The position numbers and the translations under genes were made by a program. The notes beneath the pieces are model-generated. The model saw nothing but the letters and a program-made list of their open reading frames with translations. It did no database searches and was not told the origin of the DNA. This document shows, piece after piece, positions 22,026 to 34,318 of a DNA stretch of 64,000 nucleotides (positions are counted from its first letter, which is position 1; each line of letters opens with the position of its first letter). This DNA is from Holacanthus passer (lineage: Eukaryota > Chordata > Actinopteri > Pomacanthidae): contig JAFREQ010000034.1 in NCBI GenBank assembly GCA_025331565.1, forward strand, positions 2,604,001-2,668,000, read 5' to 3'.

Positions 22026-22429
22026 TACTACTTTTCAGTTCTCTACTACGCCTACTACTACTCCTACTTATAGAGTATTGCAAATTGCACATTGTGGTGT
22101 TTTATGTTATCCTGTTATTTAATGTGATATTTGTTGTGTTCACTTCTTCTATCTATCTATCTATCTAGGAACATTACACTCACAGCAGGAGATACAACTA
22201 CTAAAAGGTGCAGGATGGTCACTGTAAATGACACTTTTTTTGTCAATGGTTTTTGCTTTTGCTCCACTTTACTCCAGCAAAAAGTGACCCCACACTGTGT
22301 CATTGTCACTGGTTCAAGTGTTCACACAACAGGAAGGACTCCCTTTGGCGGTGATGAGGCATGTTGCATTACATCATGCAGTCCTCTCCTGCATGATCGG
22401 GGGCTTCAAACGAGACACTAGATGGCAAC

Positions 22430-22469
22430 CACGTTGAGAGGGAGAGGCGGTCTGTGTGCGCGCGCGCGC

Positions 22470-22503
<34 letters not shown>

Positions 22504-22928
22504 GAGGGTGGGGGATGAATTACGTCGGCGTGGGACAGTGAAGGGACGCTCTGCTCATGGCACTCAGCTTGCAGCTGGAGGGGAGCTGCAGAGAGGGGAA
22601 ACAACCGAACAGCAGGCAGCGAGATTCACGCACAGGTAGAAATCGCTCGAACACAGCTGGATGCATGAGCTCGAAGTTCAATTGCTCGAACTTGTAGATC
22701 AGATCGGCCCTTCCAGGTGGGATTAGAGCTGCAGCAGAGCGGAAAGCCAGACAAGATGCGCTGCGTCCGCGGCGCCACCGGTGCGCAATCCGGGCACAGA
22801 GCGAGCGGCGGCCACGCGCTCACACCCCGCTTTTAGATGGCTCCAACATTGGGGGTGCAAAACAGGTGTCAGGGAAGTGTCGTCACGAACCCCGGAAGCC
22901 GGAGGAGGTGGGAACATCAGAGGGAAAG
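22430..22928 (+). promoter_or_regulatory. xkr6: xkr6 promoter and 5' UTR region
   Basis: GC-rich, CpG-rich sequence immediately upstream of the xkr6 start. It begins with a tgtg(cg)n tgtg tract (22453-22476) followed by a GA tract to 22507. I see no TATA box at a defined distance from a start site, so a CpG-island promoter is the likely type. The transcription start is not determinable. The reading frame is open upstream from GTG at 22866, but no in-frame ATG precedes 22929 in that stretch. Confidence 0.55.
22453..22507. repeat. (TG/CG)n-(GA)n compound microsatellite
   Basis: Alternating purine-pyrimidine (TG)(CG)(TG) of 24 nt joined directly to a GA run, in the xkr6 upstream region. Confidence 0.9.
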
Positions 22929-23497
22929 ATGGCAGCGAAATCCGATGGTCGCGGGGTCGTCACCGGTTTCGCCCAGCTGCACAACCTGGACGAGGTGGTG
23001 GGGACCGGAGAGGACGACACCCGGAACGGCAGCTCCTTCCACATCTGCCACTGCTGCAACACCTCGTCGTGCTACTGGGGCTGCCGGAGCGCCTGCCTGC
23101 ATTACCTCCGGGGGAAGGGGAAGGGGAAGGAGCGGGATGCGGCGCGGCCACCGCAGGAGGAGCGCCTCTGGCTGGACTGCCTGTGGATCGTCCTGGCTCT
23201 GCTGGTCTTCTTCTGGGACGTGGGGACCGATCTGTGGCTGGCCGTCGACTATTACCACAAGCAGGACTTCCTGTGGTCGGGCCTGACCCTGTTCTTCGTG
23301 CTGGTGCCCTCGGTCCTGGTCCAGATCCTGAGCTTCAGGTGGTTCGTGCAGGATTACACAGGGGGCGGTCTGGGCGCCGTGGAGGGGCTGAGCAGCCGGA
23401 GAGCCACGGCCGGTGTGCAGAGAGACAGGTGCTGCCGCCTGTCTGTCTGGGTCTGGCAGACCATCATACACATCTTTCAGTTGGGACAAGTGTGGAG
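22929..23497 (+). CDS. xkr6: xkr6: XK-related protein 6, coding exon 1 (residues 1-189)
   Basis: XK-related family multi-pass membrane protein. Some relatives (XKR4, 8, 9) are caspase-activated phospholipid scramblases; the role of XKR6 is poorly defined and it is mainly neural. The exon opens with MAAKSDG (shared by XKR4/6/7), then FAQLHNLDE and the cysteine-rich HICHCCNTSSCYWGCRSACL (residues 38-57), which point to XKR6. Two hydrophobic segments follow (about 82-108 and 114-140), then RWFVQDYTGGGLGAVEGL and a third, partial segment ending QVW. The exon stops at AG|gtaaga (23498), splitting Arg190 in phase 2, as in human XKR6. The ATG context is good (A at -3, G at +4). Human exon 1 is longer through Gly/Pro-rich insertions; here the N terminus is compact. 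Later exons (the RYIRTMYLG... part) are not in the window. Whether this is the a or b teleost copy cannot be told. Confidence 0.93.
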
Positions 23498-23628
23498 GTA
23501 AGACCAACTTGCAGCTTTGCCTTTGAAAGAATCGCATCCACGCGCGGAGCCGTGTGCGTCCTGCTCCTCTCACTCCATCCACCCAGCCTCCTCACCTCGT
23601 CCTGACTGTCACCTGGTGTAACCCGCTG

Positions 23629-23630
<2 letters not shown>

Positions 23631-23659
<29 letters not shown>
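23631..23659. repeat. (GT)n microsatellite
   Basis: About 14 units, 134 bp inside xkr6 intron 1. Confidence 0.97.
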
Positions 23660-23660
<1 letters not shown>

Positions 23661-23697
23661 ATGACTGGGATGAAAATCAGCACCGCCTCACAGTCTC

Positions 23698-23702
<5 letters not shown>

Positions 23703-23731
<29 letters not shown>
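23703..23731. repeat. (AC)n microsatellite
   Basis: About 14 units, complementary to the GT run 43 bp upstream. Confidence 0.97.
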
Positions 23732-23733
<2 letters not shown>

Positions 23734-23910
23734 CATGCATTTTCATTTTCAATTACACACACATCTTCATGCCCTCATCCAAAAATGCACCCAAAACAAA
23801 GTGCAACAGAAATTGCACGGCTGTGATTATTTCATCACAGTGCGCCATTGCGCTTGTGTGGGGAGGGAAGAGGGCTGTTTGTTCAGAGACGGACAGGTAG
23901 TGGCTGCAAG

Positions 23911-23913
<3 letters not shown>

Positions 23914-23952
<39 letters not shown>

Positions 23953-23960
23953 TGTGTGTG
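23914..23960. repeat. (GT)n microsatellite, interrupted once
   Basis: About 23 units with one TA interruption; third dinucleotide tract near the start of xkr6 intron 1. Confidence 0.95.
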
Positions 23961-25397
23961 TTTGAGTGTGTGCGTGCCAGGCGCGCCGCACACGGTCGCC
24001 TCGGTTCACCCCTCTCGCATCAAACCCCTCCAACTCTGCAACCAGAGGCCAGACGAGCATCTGTTTTCACGGCTCACAAAACTACACCCCCCTCTCCTCA
24101 CCCCACCCCACCCCCCCACAGACATGATGTCATCGATTCCTCTGCGACGCTCCACATCTTTGGTCCCCAAATCCGCTTGACAACACAAACCGACGGGGAT
24201 GCTGGAGGTGCAGGCCTGCGTCTCTGTGCGTAATCGTGCTCCAGCAGTAGTAAAAAATGTGGCACCGGTGCGCGCAGCTCATCTCCTGCTGCTCTTCAGC
24301 TGCTTGTTTTTGGTGCAGACAGACGCAGTGGCTGGCATTTCATGGATAAAAGTAACGCATGAGGGCTGATGTGCCAGCAGCTGGAGAGAAAAAAAAATGC
24401 TGCACAATGTGAGAGTCGGTGGAAGGGGTCAAATCATTTTTTTTTGTTTGTGCACCAGATCCTGAGCTTGACCATTAATTCTGTTATTGCATTTGTGCTT
24501 GACAGCTGCCTCTTGCTCCTTGTCAGGCAAATGGGTTTTTCTAAAGCCATGACTGTGCTTGGGTTTAATGCATGAGAACATTTGTGCCACAGGCTAAATT
24601 ACTCACATGCTGAGACTGAGAGTCAAATCTGAGCTGAAACTCACTGACCTTTTTTTTTTTTTTTTTGGGAAAAAAATAAATTGCCACAAGCCTGAAATGA
24701 GGTAGCCTACCTGCTCATTCAGTTTCACCTGTTCCCTCCTGCACAATTTAGTGTGAAAATGAGCCTCATTTTCTTTGCATGTGGCTGAGAGGAGAGAGAG
24801 CATCCTCGCTCTTGTGTTCAGGTTCAGTTCAGTGCACGCCGGCGCGTCCCCCTGTCAAGATGGGTTTTCCCAGGATGAGACAATCCACTCTGCATTCCTC
24901 ATCACACTCATTTTGAGCCGCACCTGAAGGCTCTTCTATTGATTAGCTGCAGTTGTATTGGCTCAAGTTTATTTACTCTTGTGTGGTTCGATTGATTATG
25001 TTGCTCATATCTGTAGTGGGAGGAAGATGTGGAGAGTGCTGTGAACTGTGGTACAAAGTCATTGGTTGTGTTGGTGGTTACTGTGGTTGATACATGCGAA
25101 AGTGAATCTTTAAGTGAGAGCGTCTCAAAGTGTCTGATCTCTGGTGCACAAGTGAGCTTTCTGTGGAGTTCTGTGGATAAAAATATTACCACGTGTAGAT
25201 TATTGTTTGCATTGTGTCTGTGTTTTGCAGAAGTATAAAAACAATCATTTTTGTGGTTGTGTTACTATTTCCTCAATGGGTCTTTGCTGGTTGCTGGGAA
25301 AAAGCTGAAATAACCCCTGACACATAAACCGCAAAACAGCAAAATTGTCCTTTTTGACACTCTGTTTTTTGTATGTATTAAACAAACAGAATATAGC

Positions 25398-25585
25398 ATG
25401 TTGGTAAGTGAGCTCTGGATGTGCTGTTCGGTGGATTTGGTTACCTTTGGACAGAGCCAGACCAGCTGTTTCCCCCTTTGTGCTCAGCTAAGCTACGTCT
25501 GAGAGTGGTATCAATCTTCTCATCCAATTCATCACTACAAAATTAATAAGCATGTTTCCCAAAATGTCAAACTATTTAAGAAATT
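25398..25585 (+). repeat. Interspersed repeat family C, copy 1
   Basis: Contains ggttacctttggacagagcc, agctgtttccccctttgtg, gagagtggtatcaatcttct and gtttcccaaaatgtcaaact in order. This is a repeat I recognise as abundant in percomorph genomes. Other copies are at 34225-34318 (inverted) and 61261-61615. Confidence 0.6.
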
Positions 25586-27390
25586 TGTTCCCCAAATACT
25601 TGATTTTGTCCTCAGATATTCTTGTGTATACAATACAGTTTACTTTCTAAATTATACAACATATACATACATATATATATTTTGTTATGAATACTCTTTC
25701 ATGGACATTCATGCCTGTGGGAACATGAGTACGAAGGTGGTCATTGCTTAACTATTGTGGCTTGAAACAGCACCTTTATTTGATGTTAATAGATTATAAA
25801 GCTTTGGAGCAGTTTGTAAGGCAGCAGGACTCGCTTTCCACCTACAGTGACACTCGTCTTCAGGGACATCACTGAACCACAGTCTGATACTGGCTTCAGG
25901 TTGACAAGTACAGTAGTAAAAGCTGACCTAAAATTATCTGAACTGAACTATATTAACGTGAAAGTGGCCTGAAACGTGCTTATAAGGAACTCAAGTAAAC
26001 CTAATGTGTTGGTGTGTATGTTGTGACAGCACAAAGCCTGGGGCGAGGGATCATTGTCAGGCCACTGTCTCCCTTCGGACATGATCCGCCTGGCTGCTGG
26101 TTCGGGGTCGAGGGTCAAAAGCTGCTCTTGTCAGCTTAGTGAGAGTTCACAACCTAAGACCCACGGGCCTAACACATGATATGGAGATTATTAGCTATTG
26201 TGAGAGGCCAAACTGCCAATGGACAGCATATGTTATCATATTGTGTTGCATCATGGGGCTTGAATATGTATTAAACAGTGCTGTGCTTTGCTTATTTTGG
26301 GTTTTACTTCCATGATGTGGTGCTATTCAGCGGATATGTCCGAATCTAGTATTTTGTCGCCATATGGGGAATAAGTGATCAGCTTCCATTGATTTCAAAG
26401 CAGCTATCAGGGCCATTCTTAACAAGATGCTACAGTATCAGTTTGTGAGATGTTTTGCCTTCATTAACACAAGAAAACGAGATGAAGTGCTGACAGGAGT
26501 CAAAACCACTGCCTCATCATGTCTCATTACTCAAACCTATTTTCAGTTCTACATTCAATTAGCCGCTTTCCCTCTGTGCACCTGAGGACCGAGCCGATGA
26601 CAGAATCGGCCGGGCTTGTTTTTGCAGTTATCCCCCTGTTAATTGTTGACTGAACGGGGGGAGGATTCCTCTCCCATCTGTAATCCCACCATGTCACCGG
26701 CTCTCCACGGCTCTTTCATGTTGTCCTCCCTGTGAATCACCGGCACTGCCGACGGCGTCCCCTTAAGCTTTAGAGATTCTGCTCACATACACGCAGGCAC
26801 ACAGTGGATCACACATACACCGAGGTCTCCTGGCAGCGCGATGGACAGCTTAATCAGTGTAAGCCCAAATTAGCGCCTGACCGAAAAGAGAACTGCATCC
26901 ATCTCTGGTCCCCCCTGAGAAAATCCACGCAGAAAGTTTGAGAAGCTCTTTGTTGTTGGGAAATCCCTGCAGAATTGGGTGCGGCGCTGTCCTCTTCTTC
27001 CCTTTGAATTTCTTATAGTCTTGGGGTGGAAATAGTGTGTAATAGGCAATTTTCAGACGCTTCTCACAAACTGAGAAACAGTTCAAAACTCCAGTGGTAC
27101 TAACTAAGCGCTGAGCAGTGAACATTTCTAACCTCACATCTCTCTTGTAGTCATTATATTTCTCAGAATCAGTAAAAAAAAAAGTGCTGCAGTTTCAAAT
27201 AAACAGCCAGTAAATATTGTAAAGTGTTTAAACTATTACAAACTATTATGAAGTTCAGTTTACTGATTATTTACCTGTGTATTTTTGGCTTGAGCTTGAC
27301 ACTTTTTATCCAGATGTGGGCATTAAAAACCAGAGGTGTGGGCTTTGACAGAAGAGGCAGCTAATGAAGGCTGTAATGTATTATGGGAAT

Positions 27391-27410
27391 GCATTATGGG
27401 AAATGTAGTA
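27391..27410 (-). promoter_or_regulatory. ZNF143/THAP11-type (SBS) motif
   Basis: The minus strand reads tactacatttcccataatgc, which fits the ACTACAnnTCCCAnnATGC consensus (SBS) bound by ZNF143 and related factors. It is preceded by a second partial tattatgggaatg on the plus strand. It may sit in a repeat; function untested. Confidence 0.35.
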
Positions 27411-30400
27411 TCCAGCATTTTTTGAGCTCGACACATACTAGAGACTAAAGGTCAGGATATTTCAGCCTCTGCTGCTTTGAGTTTGTTGCCTCTTGTGAGT
27501 CTCCCAACTTTGTGGAAGTACGGTACTAAATTGTTGAAGTGTCCTTTAAACACTTGTACGTTCTCAAAACATACATCAGAGAATTTAATCCTGACAGCAC
27601 GTAGCTTGTCTAAGACGTCCATGTCCGTTTAACATTTTAAACCCCATCCCATTTTATCCTGGATATCTAGAACCATTTAGATGTCTCTTGATTAGAAAGC
27701 AGTGTAACTTGGAGGTGTTGAAGTGTCTCATATAGAAAAGATTATATGCCATGTTTGCAGGGATCTGGGTGTGTTGGTCAGTATGTAGGTTTTAGTTGCT
27801 GCAACAGAAAGATTTAAATTCATGTGTCCAGATACAAAGTGTTGATCCAGGCTCGGGAGCTGTCCCTCCTGAAAAGACTCCTCTCCTCTTGTTTTCTTTG
27901 TGGGAGCTGTCCAGTGCTGAAGTTCTGACTTAAGCATCGGTATGCATGTGTTTAATGTGTTTTCATGGCATGTTCAACTTCATGCAGCCTTGCACCAAAT
28001 TAAAACAGACTGCAGGGTGTGTGTACATGAGAGTGTGTATTGATTTACACTTTCTCATTGGCTGTCATACTGCATTACAACCACAATGAAAATGATAACT
28101 ATAAAGATATGTGTCATGTTGTGATATTCTGATGGAATTAGGTTTCATATTAAATTCAGTGCACATTTAGATTCTTGCAGCCTGGAACAGACCTTGAACT
28201 GATATTACACTGAGACTCATTTGTGGTATTTCTATTAAACAGCACTGAAATGTTTTCCCTGGTATTTTGAGTTTGTATCATTTGAGTAATATCCATTAAA
28301 ATGGATAGAGTAGGTAATCTGATGTCATTGAGGTTACTGAGAAAGACGTATGTTAATTCCTGTTGTTTTTAATAATGTTACACAGCGTGTGTGGGTTGTA
28401 CTATCGCTTGTTTGACAGTGTATAAAAGCAAAATGTATTCCAGTTCAGTGCCAAAATGCAGTACACTTCAGACTACCAAAGTGCAAATCTTCCATATGTA
28501 TAGGGGTCAAACGAGGTCACAACGAGAATGATAAATATGCTGGTAAATATCTCACTGAAATTGTAAATTCATCTTGGCTATCAAGAAATTCTCGAGTTCT
28601 GCTGCAGCCAAAGAAGTGGGGACTCCCCCCCGACTTACAATTGTACAAAATGTTTTAACACCACAAATCTGATGCTTGGATTACACTTTAATCCACAACA
28701 AGAGCGAGCTCACCACCGAGCAACACGAAGAAATCGCCTCATGGTTGACATCTGCCTGTGTTTCCAAGCCTGGTAAATATTAATACAGACTGGGAAGGAG
28801 TCGACAAAAGCCTCTCTTGGCTGGCTGGGCTGCTTGTAGTTGCCAAAAAAGGTTTGTACACGCGGTGAAGCGAGACATTGAGATGATACAAAGCAACCAG
28901 CTGCCCTGTCAAGGAAAAAAAAAAACAGCTGAGGGGGTGAAAGAGGGAAAAGATGAAGGCTTGGATAAATTGGTTACAATCCATATAATTATGTATTGAG
29001 AGTTTAAAATGGCGAAAGATGGGAACATCTTGTTCCCTCCACCGTGGAGGGAGTATTTTTTTTTTTTTGGAGTGAAGAAAATGACTGATAGACAACTGGG
29101 TCTTACTGGGCTATTTATTCAGTCTGCTGGCAGAATGAATAAGTCTGGGAATCTCCTAAAAAATCAAATTGTTTTCCATTGTTAGAAAGGCATGTGAAAA
29201 AATATTGAATCTTGATTTGCGTTTTGTAACAAAACACATTACAATACTTAGAGTACAACTAACCCAAAAACATTTTATTCTACGGAGAACAAAAGATGAA
29301 AAAAGCACAAAGGCACAGAAAGAGAACACTTATCTTTATTCAAGTACACATCTGACTCTGTTATTTACAGACGGCACATTAAACTTCCATTGCTGCTCTG
29401 GAACATATCAGTGCAACACTACTCATTTTCTCATTAGCACTGATAACAGGGGACAAACCTTTAAAGCCAGCGCTCCAAGAAAACCCCCAATTATGTGACA
29501 GAGGAGCCTATCAAAATGCAAGAAAAGCCGGCTTTCTTGGGAACCTATCACAGCTGGGGGTAAAGAGACAGAGAGGCTGCGATGATACAGAAATGTGTGC
29601 TTCAGTTTTTCAAGGAGCACAGGAAGAGAGAGGGAAAAGAAATTCAATTGCTGTTTTGGTTCGGTGTCGTCTGGATTCGACGTCAAGCTGGGTTATTGAA
29701 TTAGAAAGTATTGCTGGAAAATGTTCGATTCAGCGTGCGGTATTTGTTTGAATCCGAGCGATTCACCTCTTAATAAAGAGACAGATGAACTCTTAAAAAG
29801 TCTATTATATAAATTAGCCAGAATTTCGTCGGTGATGCATGTAAAGGTAAGACCCTAAATAAATGAGTAGCAAGCATGTCATCTCAATCCCATTTCCACA
29901 GGCGTTGACACCCACTGTTACTGCAGAGAGCTCTCAAGTTCAGTGCAGGGTGAATGAATGGAGATAAAGAGCCTATGATGATGCTTGATTTAACCGCCTC
30001 GGGCCTGCCTCCTGAGCAAAACAACATTTTGTAGTAGGAGCCCGAAGGCCCTGATGTTACATCCTTGCTGCCTCTTAACACTGGTCAGCAGACAGAGACA
30101 GGCTGGCACTCGTGGAGGAATATTAAGCACACGGGCAGATGGGTTACCAGACCAGAGGTTTGCATGCAGATCACGTATATATGTGTACGCGCACATACAC
30201 AAACCACACCTCAGGGGAGTTGAGAGTCTTTTTTCATATACCTCCTTATATGCAGTCTGACATCGCAGCCTCTCTTTTTGCTCACGGAAACACACACCAT
30301 GACAGAATTTCCATGTCCTGTTTCTTTAGGCACTTAGATCAGAGAGAGGTGGTGCAGCCAGTGGACAATGATCTCCGCCCACCCGCCCCTGGCTTTCTTT

Positions 30401-30727
30401 TTTTTTTTTTTTTAATAAAAAGTCATCTCCTGCACAGTTTCCCCCCAGAGCACAGAGATTAAACTATTACAAACACATCAGTGAGCCACACCGGTGCACT
30501 GGGTAACATGTTTGTTTATTGTGATAAACATGATTGAATCCCACAATTACCGTCTTGCTGCCAGAAATACTCACAAGAACGCTAAATGTGTATTAATCCG
30601 CAGCTGAAAGTAGTCCCAAATAAATGCACCGTTTACTCCTGTTTGAGGAATGTTTGCTAAAAACGACAGTGCCCGAGTGTATTTTAAAGAGACTGAACCT
30701 TTTCTCAAAAAATGAATTTATATTCTG

Positions 30728-30862
30728 AGCGACTGTGGCTCTGAAGGTAAAGAGGCCGGCCACCTAGCGGTAGGTCGTTGGTTCGATCCTTAGCCCCTGC
30801 AAGCTGCATGTCGAAGTGTCCTTGGGCAAGACACTGAACCCCAAATTGCCCCCAATGGCTGT
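30728..30862 (+). mobile_element. tRNA-derived SINE fragment
   Basis: Contains a B-box-like ggttcgatcc (30780-30789) followed by catgtcgaagtgtccttggg and caagacactgaaccccaaat, the hallmark of an abundant fish SINE. The 5' part resembles a worn tRNA head. Not a functional tRNA: no acceptor stem is formed. Confidence 0.65.
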
Positions 30863-33474
30863 ACAATATTTCTAACCTGTTTTTAAAGGTTTTATTCTTC
30901 AGTAGGACACTTTGGTCTTGGGGTAGGGGAGTCAGAAAGTATTGCGAGATGGACTGTCACATTCTGGTCTTTTCATCCTTATCTTTTATATTTGACACAC
31001 TTTCCAGATTCAGAGTATTTTTTCAATTTGCTTCTGTGTATGTTAACATGTTTACACTCTTCTTTCCTGCTCGCTACAGTAGCTTGTACGCTTGTGGAAC
31101 TTGGCTCGTGACGATGAAGGATTTATTGGCTTTGAAGTCTGTTGTTTGTGCATTGTCGTGTGTGCCTAGTCCTGTTTGGCAATTATATTGGCTGCACCAG
31201 TTCAATTCGCAATCCTCCCCACGGGCTGTTATTTCCATTCTCCTCGAAACAAAAATCAAAATCTGCCCCGCTACAACTTTTCCTTTGAGTTCATGCAGAA
31301 GCGCTCACCACAAATGCATCGCGTGTGTTGTGTGATGTATGTTTTTTCACATTAGTCTGCTGCATATTCTACTCAGAGAAAATCATTACCTGGGCCCAGA
31401 GGATATCCAGAGCGAGTTGATATGCTCATGCACAAAGGCTATTTTTTATCTAAAGTCCCCAGTTGTAGCCCTAATATATATTTATGCTTCCATTTCTCCT
31501 GAAATAGGTGAGGTCCATACTCCCAGATGTACTATCTGAGATCATTGTGTGTTCTCTCTCTATCCATTAGGGCTCTTCATAAGCAAAAGCCACCACATTA
31601 CCATCTGTCCTCCCTGCGAAGTTAGCATATGTTTTTATTTTTATCCCTCCCTATCACTTACACCTATTAATGTTCTTAGGCTCCTCATAAAGCCTTTTAT
31701 CCTGCTCAATCCATCCTGGAAGGAGACACCACACTGTGTCTTCCTCTGTGCTGTCTTGTCCTCTCCCAATTTGCCATAGTTAGAGGGATCGGGCTTGCTA
31801 CACTGTGAGCTCAAATGCTGTGTCCCTTACCACTAGTTAAAGTCATCATGCTGCCTCCCTCCCCTCCATCTTTCTCTTTATGTCTATGCCTCTCTCCCTG
31901 TGTTGCCTTCACATAAAGCTGCACTTGACCTCCATTTCTGTCAAGGAAACTGGAGCATCTGGCTCCTGCCCCATTACAACTGAACACCTCCTCCCTCCCT
32001 GCCTCCCTTATCCTGCCATACCACCCATCTTCTACTCCCTACAGAGCCCATTTTCAGATCTCCCACATTCTGCCGTCCCTTCACTTTTGCCTCCTCTGTC
32101 TGACAAAACGTCTCATTTCTGCAGGAAAGTGTTACACCTCAGTTCATGAGTCAACCTGTGGCTTAATGGCCCTCTTCTCACACTACATGACATTTCTTTG
32201 GATTTGCAGCTTCTCACAGGTACTTATTTATGCTCTGTTGAAAAGACTACACACAATAGAGCGAATCAATAAAAACCCTGCGAAAAGGGAGAGGCTATAA
32301 CCAACAGTTGAAAGGTCTTTAAAGGGGCATTAAATAATATGTTGATATTACCACCGAATCAAATTACTCCTTTTGTTGTGAATGGGTTGCTAGTACTGCA
32401 GTTTCCATTGAGAGTTGACGCCCCACAATGCAATGCTGAGCTACTTTTCAGCTCAAGTCAAAACACAATGTTCACATGCAACCGTGGGAAGCTGCACTCA
32501 GCCCAGGACATGATATGAGATGGTTGTTCACAGCCTGTCCGGTGTGAAGTGGAAGAAAACAAGGTGACAGGTGAAGGAAGTCAAACAGACCAAGATAGTT
32601 TTCTCAGAGTTGGTCCAAACCAAGGATAAAAATAGAGTAAATACTGGACTAAAATTTTATGCAAATGACACAAAACATTACTTTATAGTATTTTATTTGC
32701 AAGGTTGTGCATGGAGAAGAACACAACAAAATGAAAGGTGAATGCAAACGAAGATGCACAATGTGCCTGGGTGGAGCAGGGGTTAAAGAGGGGTTAAGAG
32801 TAAAAGCACTTTTTTTTTGCAATCCAAAAAAAGATTTGGCCAAATCCAGGGCAGCAGTGTTTGCCGCCCAGGGAGGTCAACAGTTTGTGGATGGGAAGCC
32901 AGTGAGGGATTTCGGTGCTGTCCCGAGGGGTGTGGCATCTTGGGAGGCTCTGCATGAACTTTGACTCTCACTGCCAAGTGAAAAGAAGCTGCTGGCCACT
33001 TCATGTGTACTGACTGTAATGACTGTCTGCGTCTTTCTCAAAGCAGCAGAAGAGAAAAATACACAAAGTATATATATCCTGATAATTTTATTATGTTTTA
33101 AGTAATGATGTATATTTGGTAGTATACAAACTTTTGAGTTTGTTAGTATGTAGGATCACTACTGTCTATCCACACTATCACACTGATAAAAAATAATATT
33201 AGTCTAACGCACATATATCGAACAGCCAGAACCTGCTAACACTTTATTTTGCCCTAACTATCCAGCATTTATCAGAAGTATATCAACAATTATTACATAG
33301 TTTATAACACATTATAATGTAGTTGTGAGCAGATATAAGAACACTGCAGGTGTATAATGAATCCTTTACAACATAGTATTAAATAGTTGCAATCATATAC
33401 AGTGAAGAAGAAAATAGTTGCAATTTAAAAAAAAATATATATATGGACTTACTCAAAATCCTGATCTGATGTCT

Positions 33475-33504
33475 ACACACACACGCGCACACACACACAC
33501 ACAC
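33475..33504. repeat. (AC)n microsatellite with GC interruption
   Basis: About 15 AC/GC units. Confidence 0.92.
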
Positions 33505-34224
33505 TTCCCAGCTCTTTTTGATGCTGTCTGTGTTTTATTCATATCTGGATTCTGTCTCTGTCTTAGAAGCTGCATCAGCACTGCTCAGAGAAGACCACCA
33601 TTGTTTGAGTCTAATCATGGTCGACGCTCCAGGCGTCAGTTTGATAAACAGACAATCTCTGCTTATAAATAATTGAACAGCCCCGTTAGTTCTCTCGCTC
33701 TCACGGTGTCACACTTGCAGGGTTTCGCAGTCGTCTCTCTTCTCAGTCTCATATTTGCATGGTGATACCCTGCTTAGTGAGCTGTTACACTCACTGAGAA
33801 ATGAGCTATATGAAGATACGCTGCACACAAAGTCAAAAGAGCACACTTTCATAAAATCACTGCTGTTGTGCAGAGTGTGCATGCTGCCTCAGCTCACCAA
33901 GCAGGGTGTCACCGTGCTGAAATGAGTGTGAGAAGAAATGATGACAAAATCGTGCAAACACTGTGACAGCGAGCGAGAACGCCGTCAAACACGCTGCTGT
34001 AGCTTTTTCGCAAATTTGTTAACATGTTAACAAAAAAAACACATCAATTTGTTGCAGCTGGTATTGAATTAAAGAGTAAATTACGAATCAGAAGAAACAC
34101 AACAGAATATCAGATATGAACACAGAACGCTTTTTGCTGTATTCTTATCATTTAGATTGGTATGAGAATTCAAAGTATGCTTTATCATTTAATATGAAAA
34201 TATTTGTTACATGTGTAAAATGCA

Positions 34225-34318
34225 GAAGGTCATTTTTCAAGGAATAGTGATATTTTGAGAAATACACTTATTTGCTTTCTTGCAGGACTTAGATGAGAAG
34301 ATCGATACAACTTTCAAA
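34225..34318 (-). repeat. Interspersed repeat family C, copy 2 (inverted fragment)
   Basis: Contains gatattttgagaaatacact, tatttgctttcttgc and agatgagaagatcgataca, the reverse complement of the right half of the 25.4-kb copy. Confidence 0.55.

Noticed and set aside
22866..22928. Longer N terminus for xkr6
   Set aside because: The frame opens at GTG, with no ATG before 22929. MAAKSDG is the conserved start of the XKR4/6/7 group.
22917..23582. 221-codon open frame opposite xkr6 exon 1, and the 274-codon frame at 22781-23605
   Set aside because: GC-rich shadow frames of a real exon; Pro/Ala/Gly/Arg-rich with no recognisable domain.
30770..30800. Possible tRNA gene (B-box ggttcgatcc)
   Set aside because: No acceptor stem or anticodon arm can be drawn, and the downstream sequence is the SINE block.
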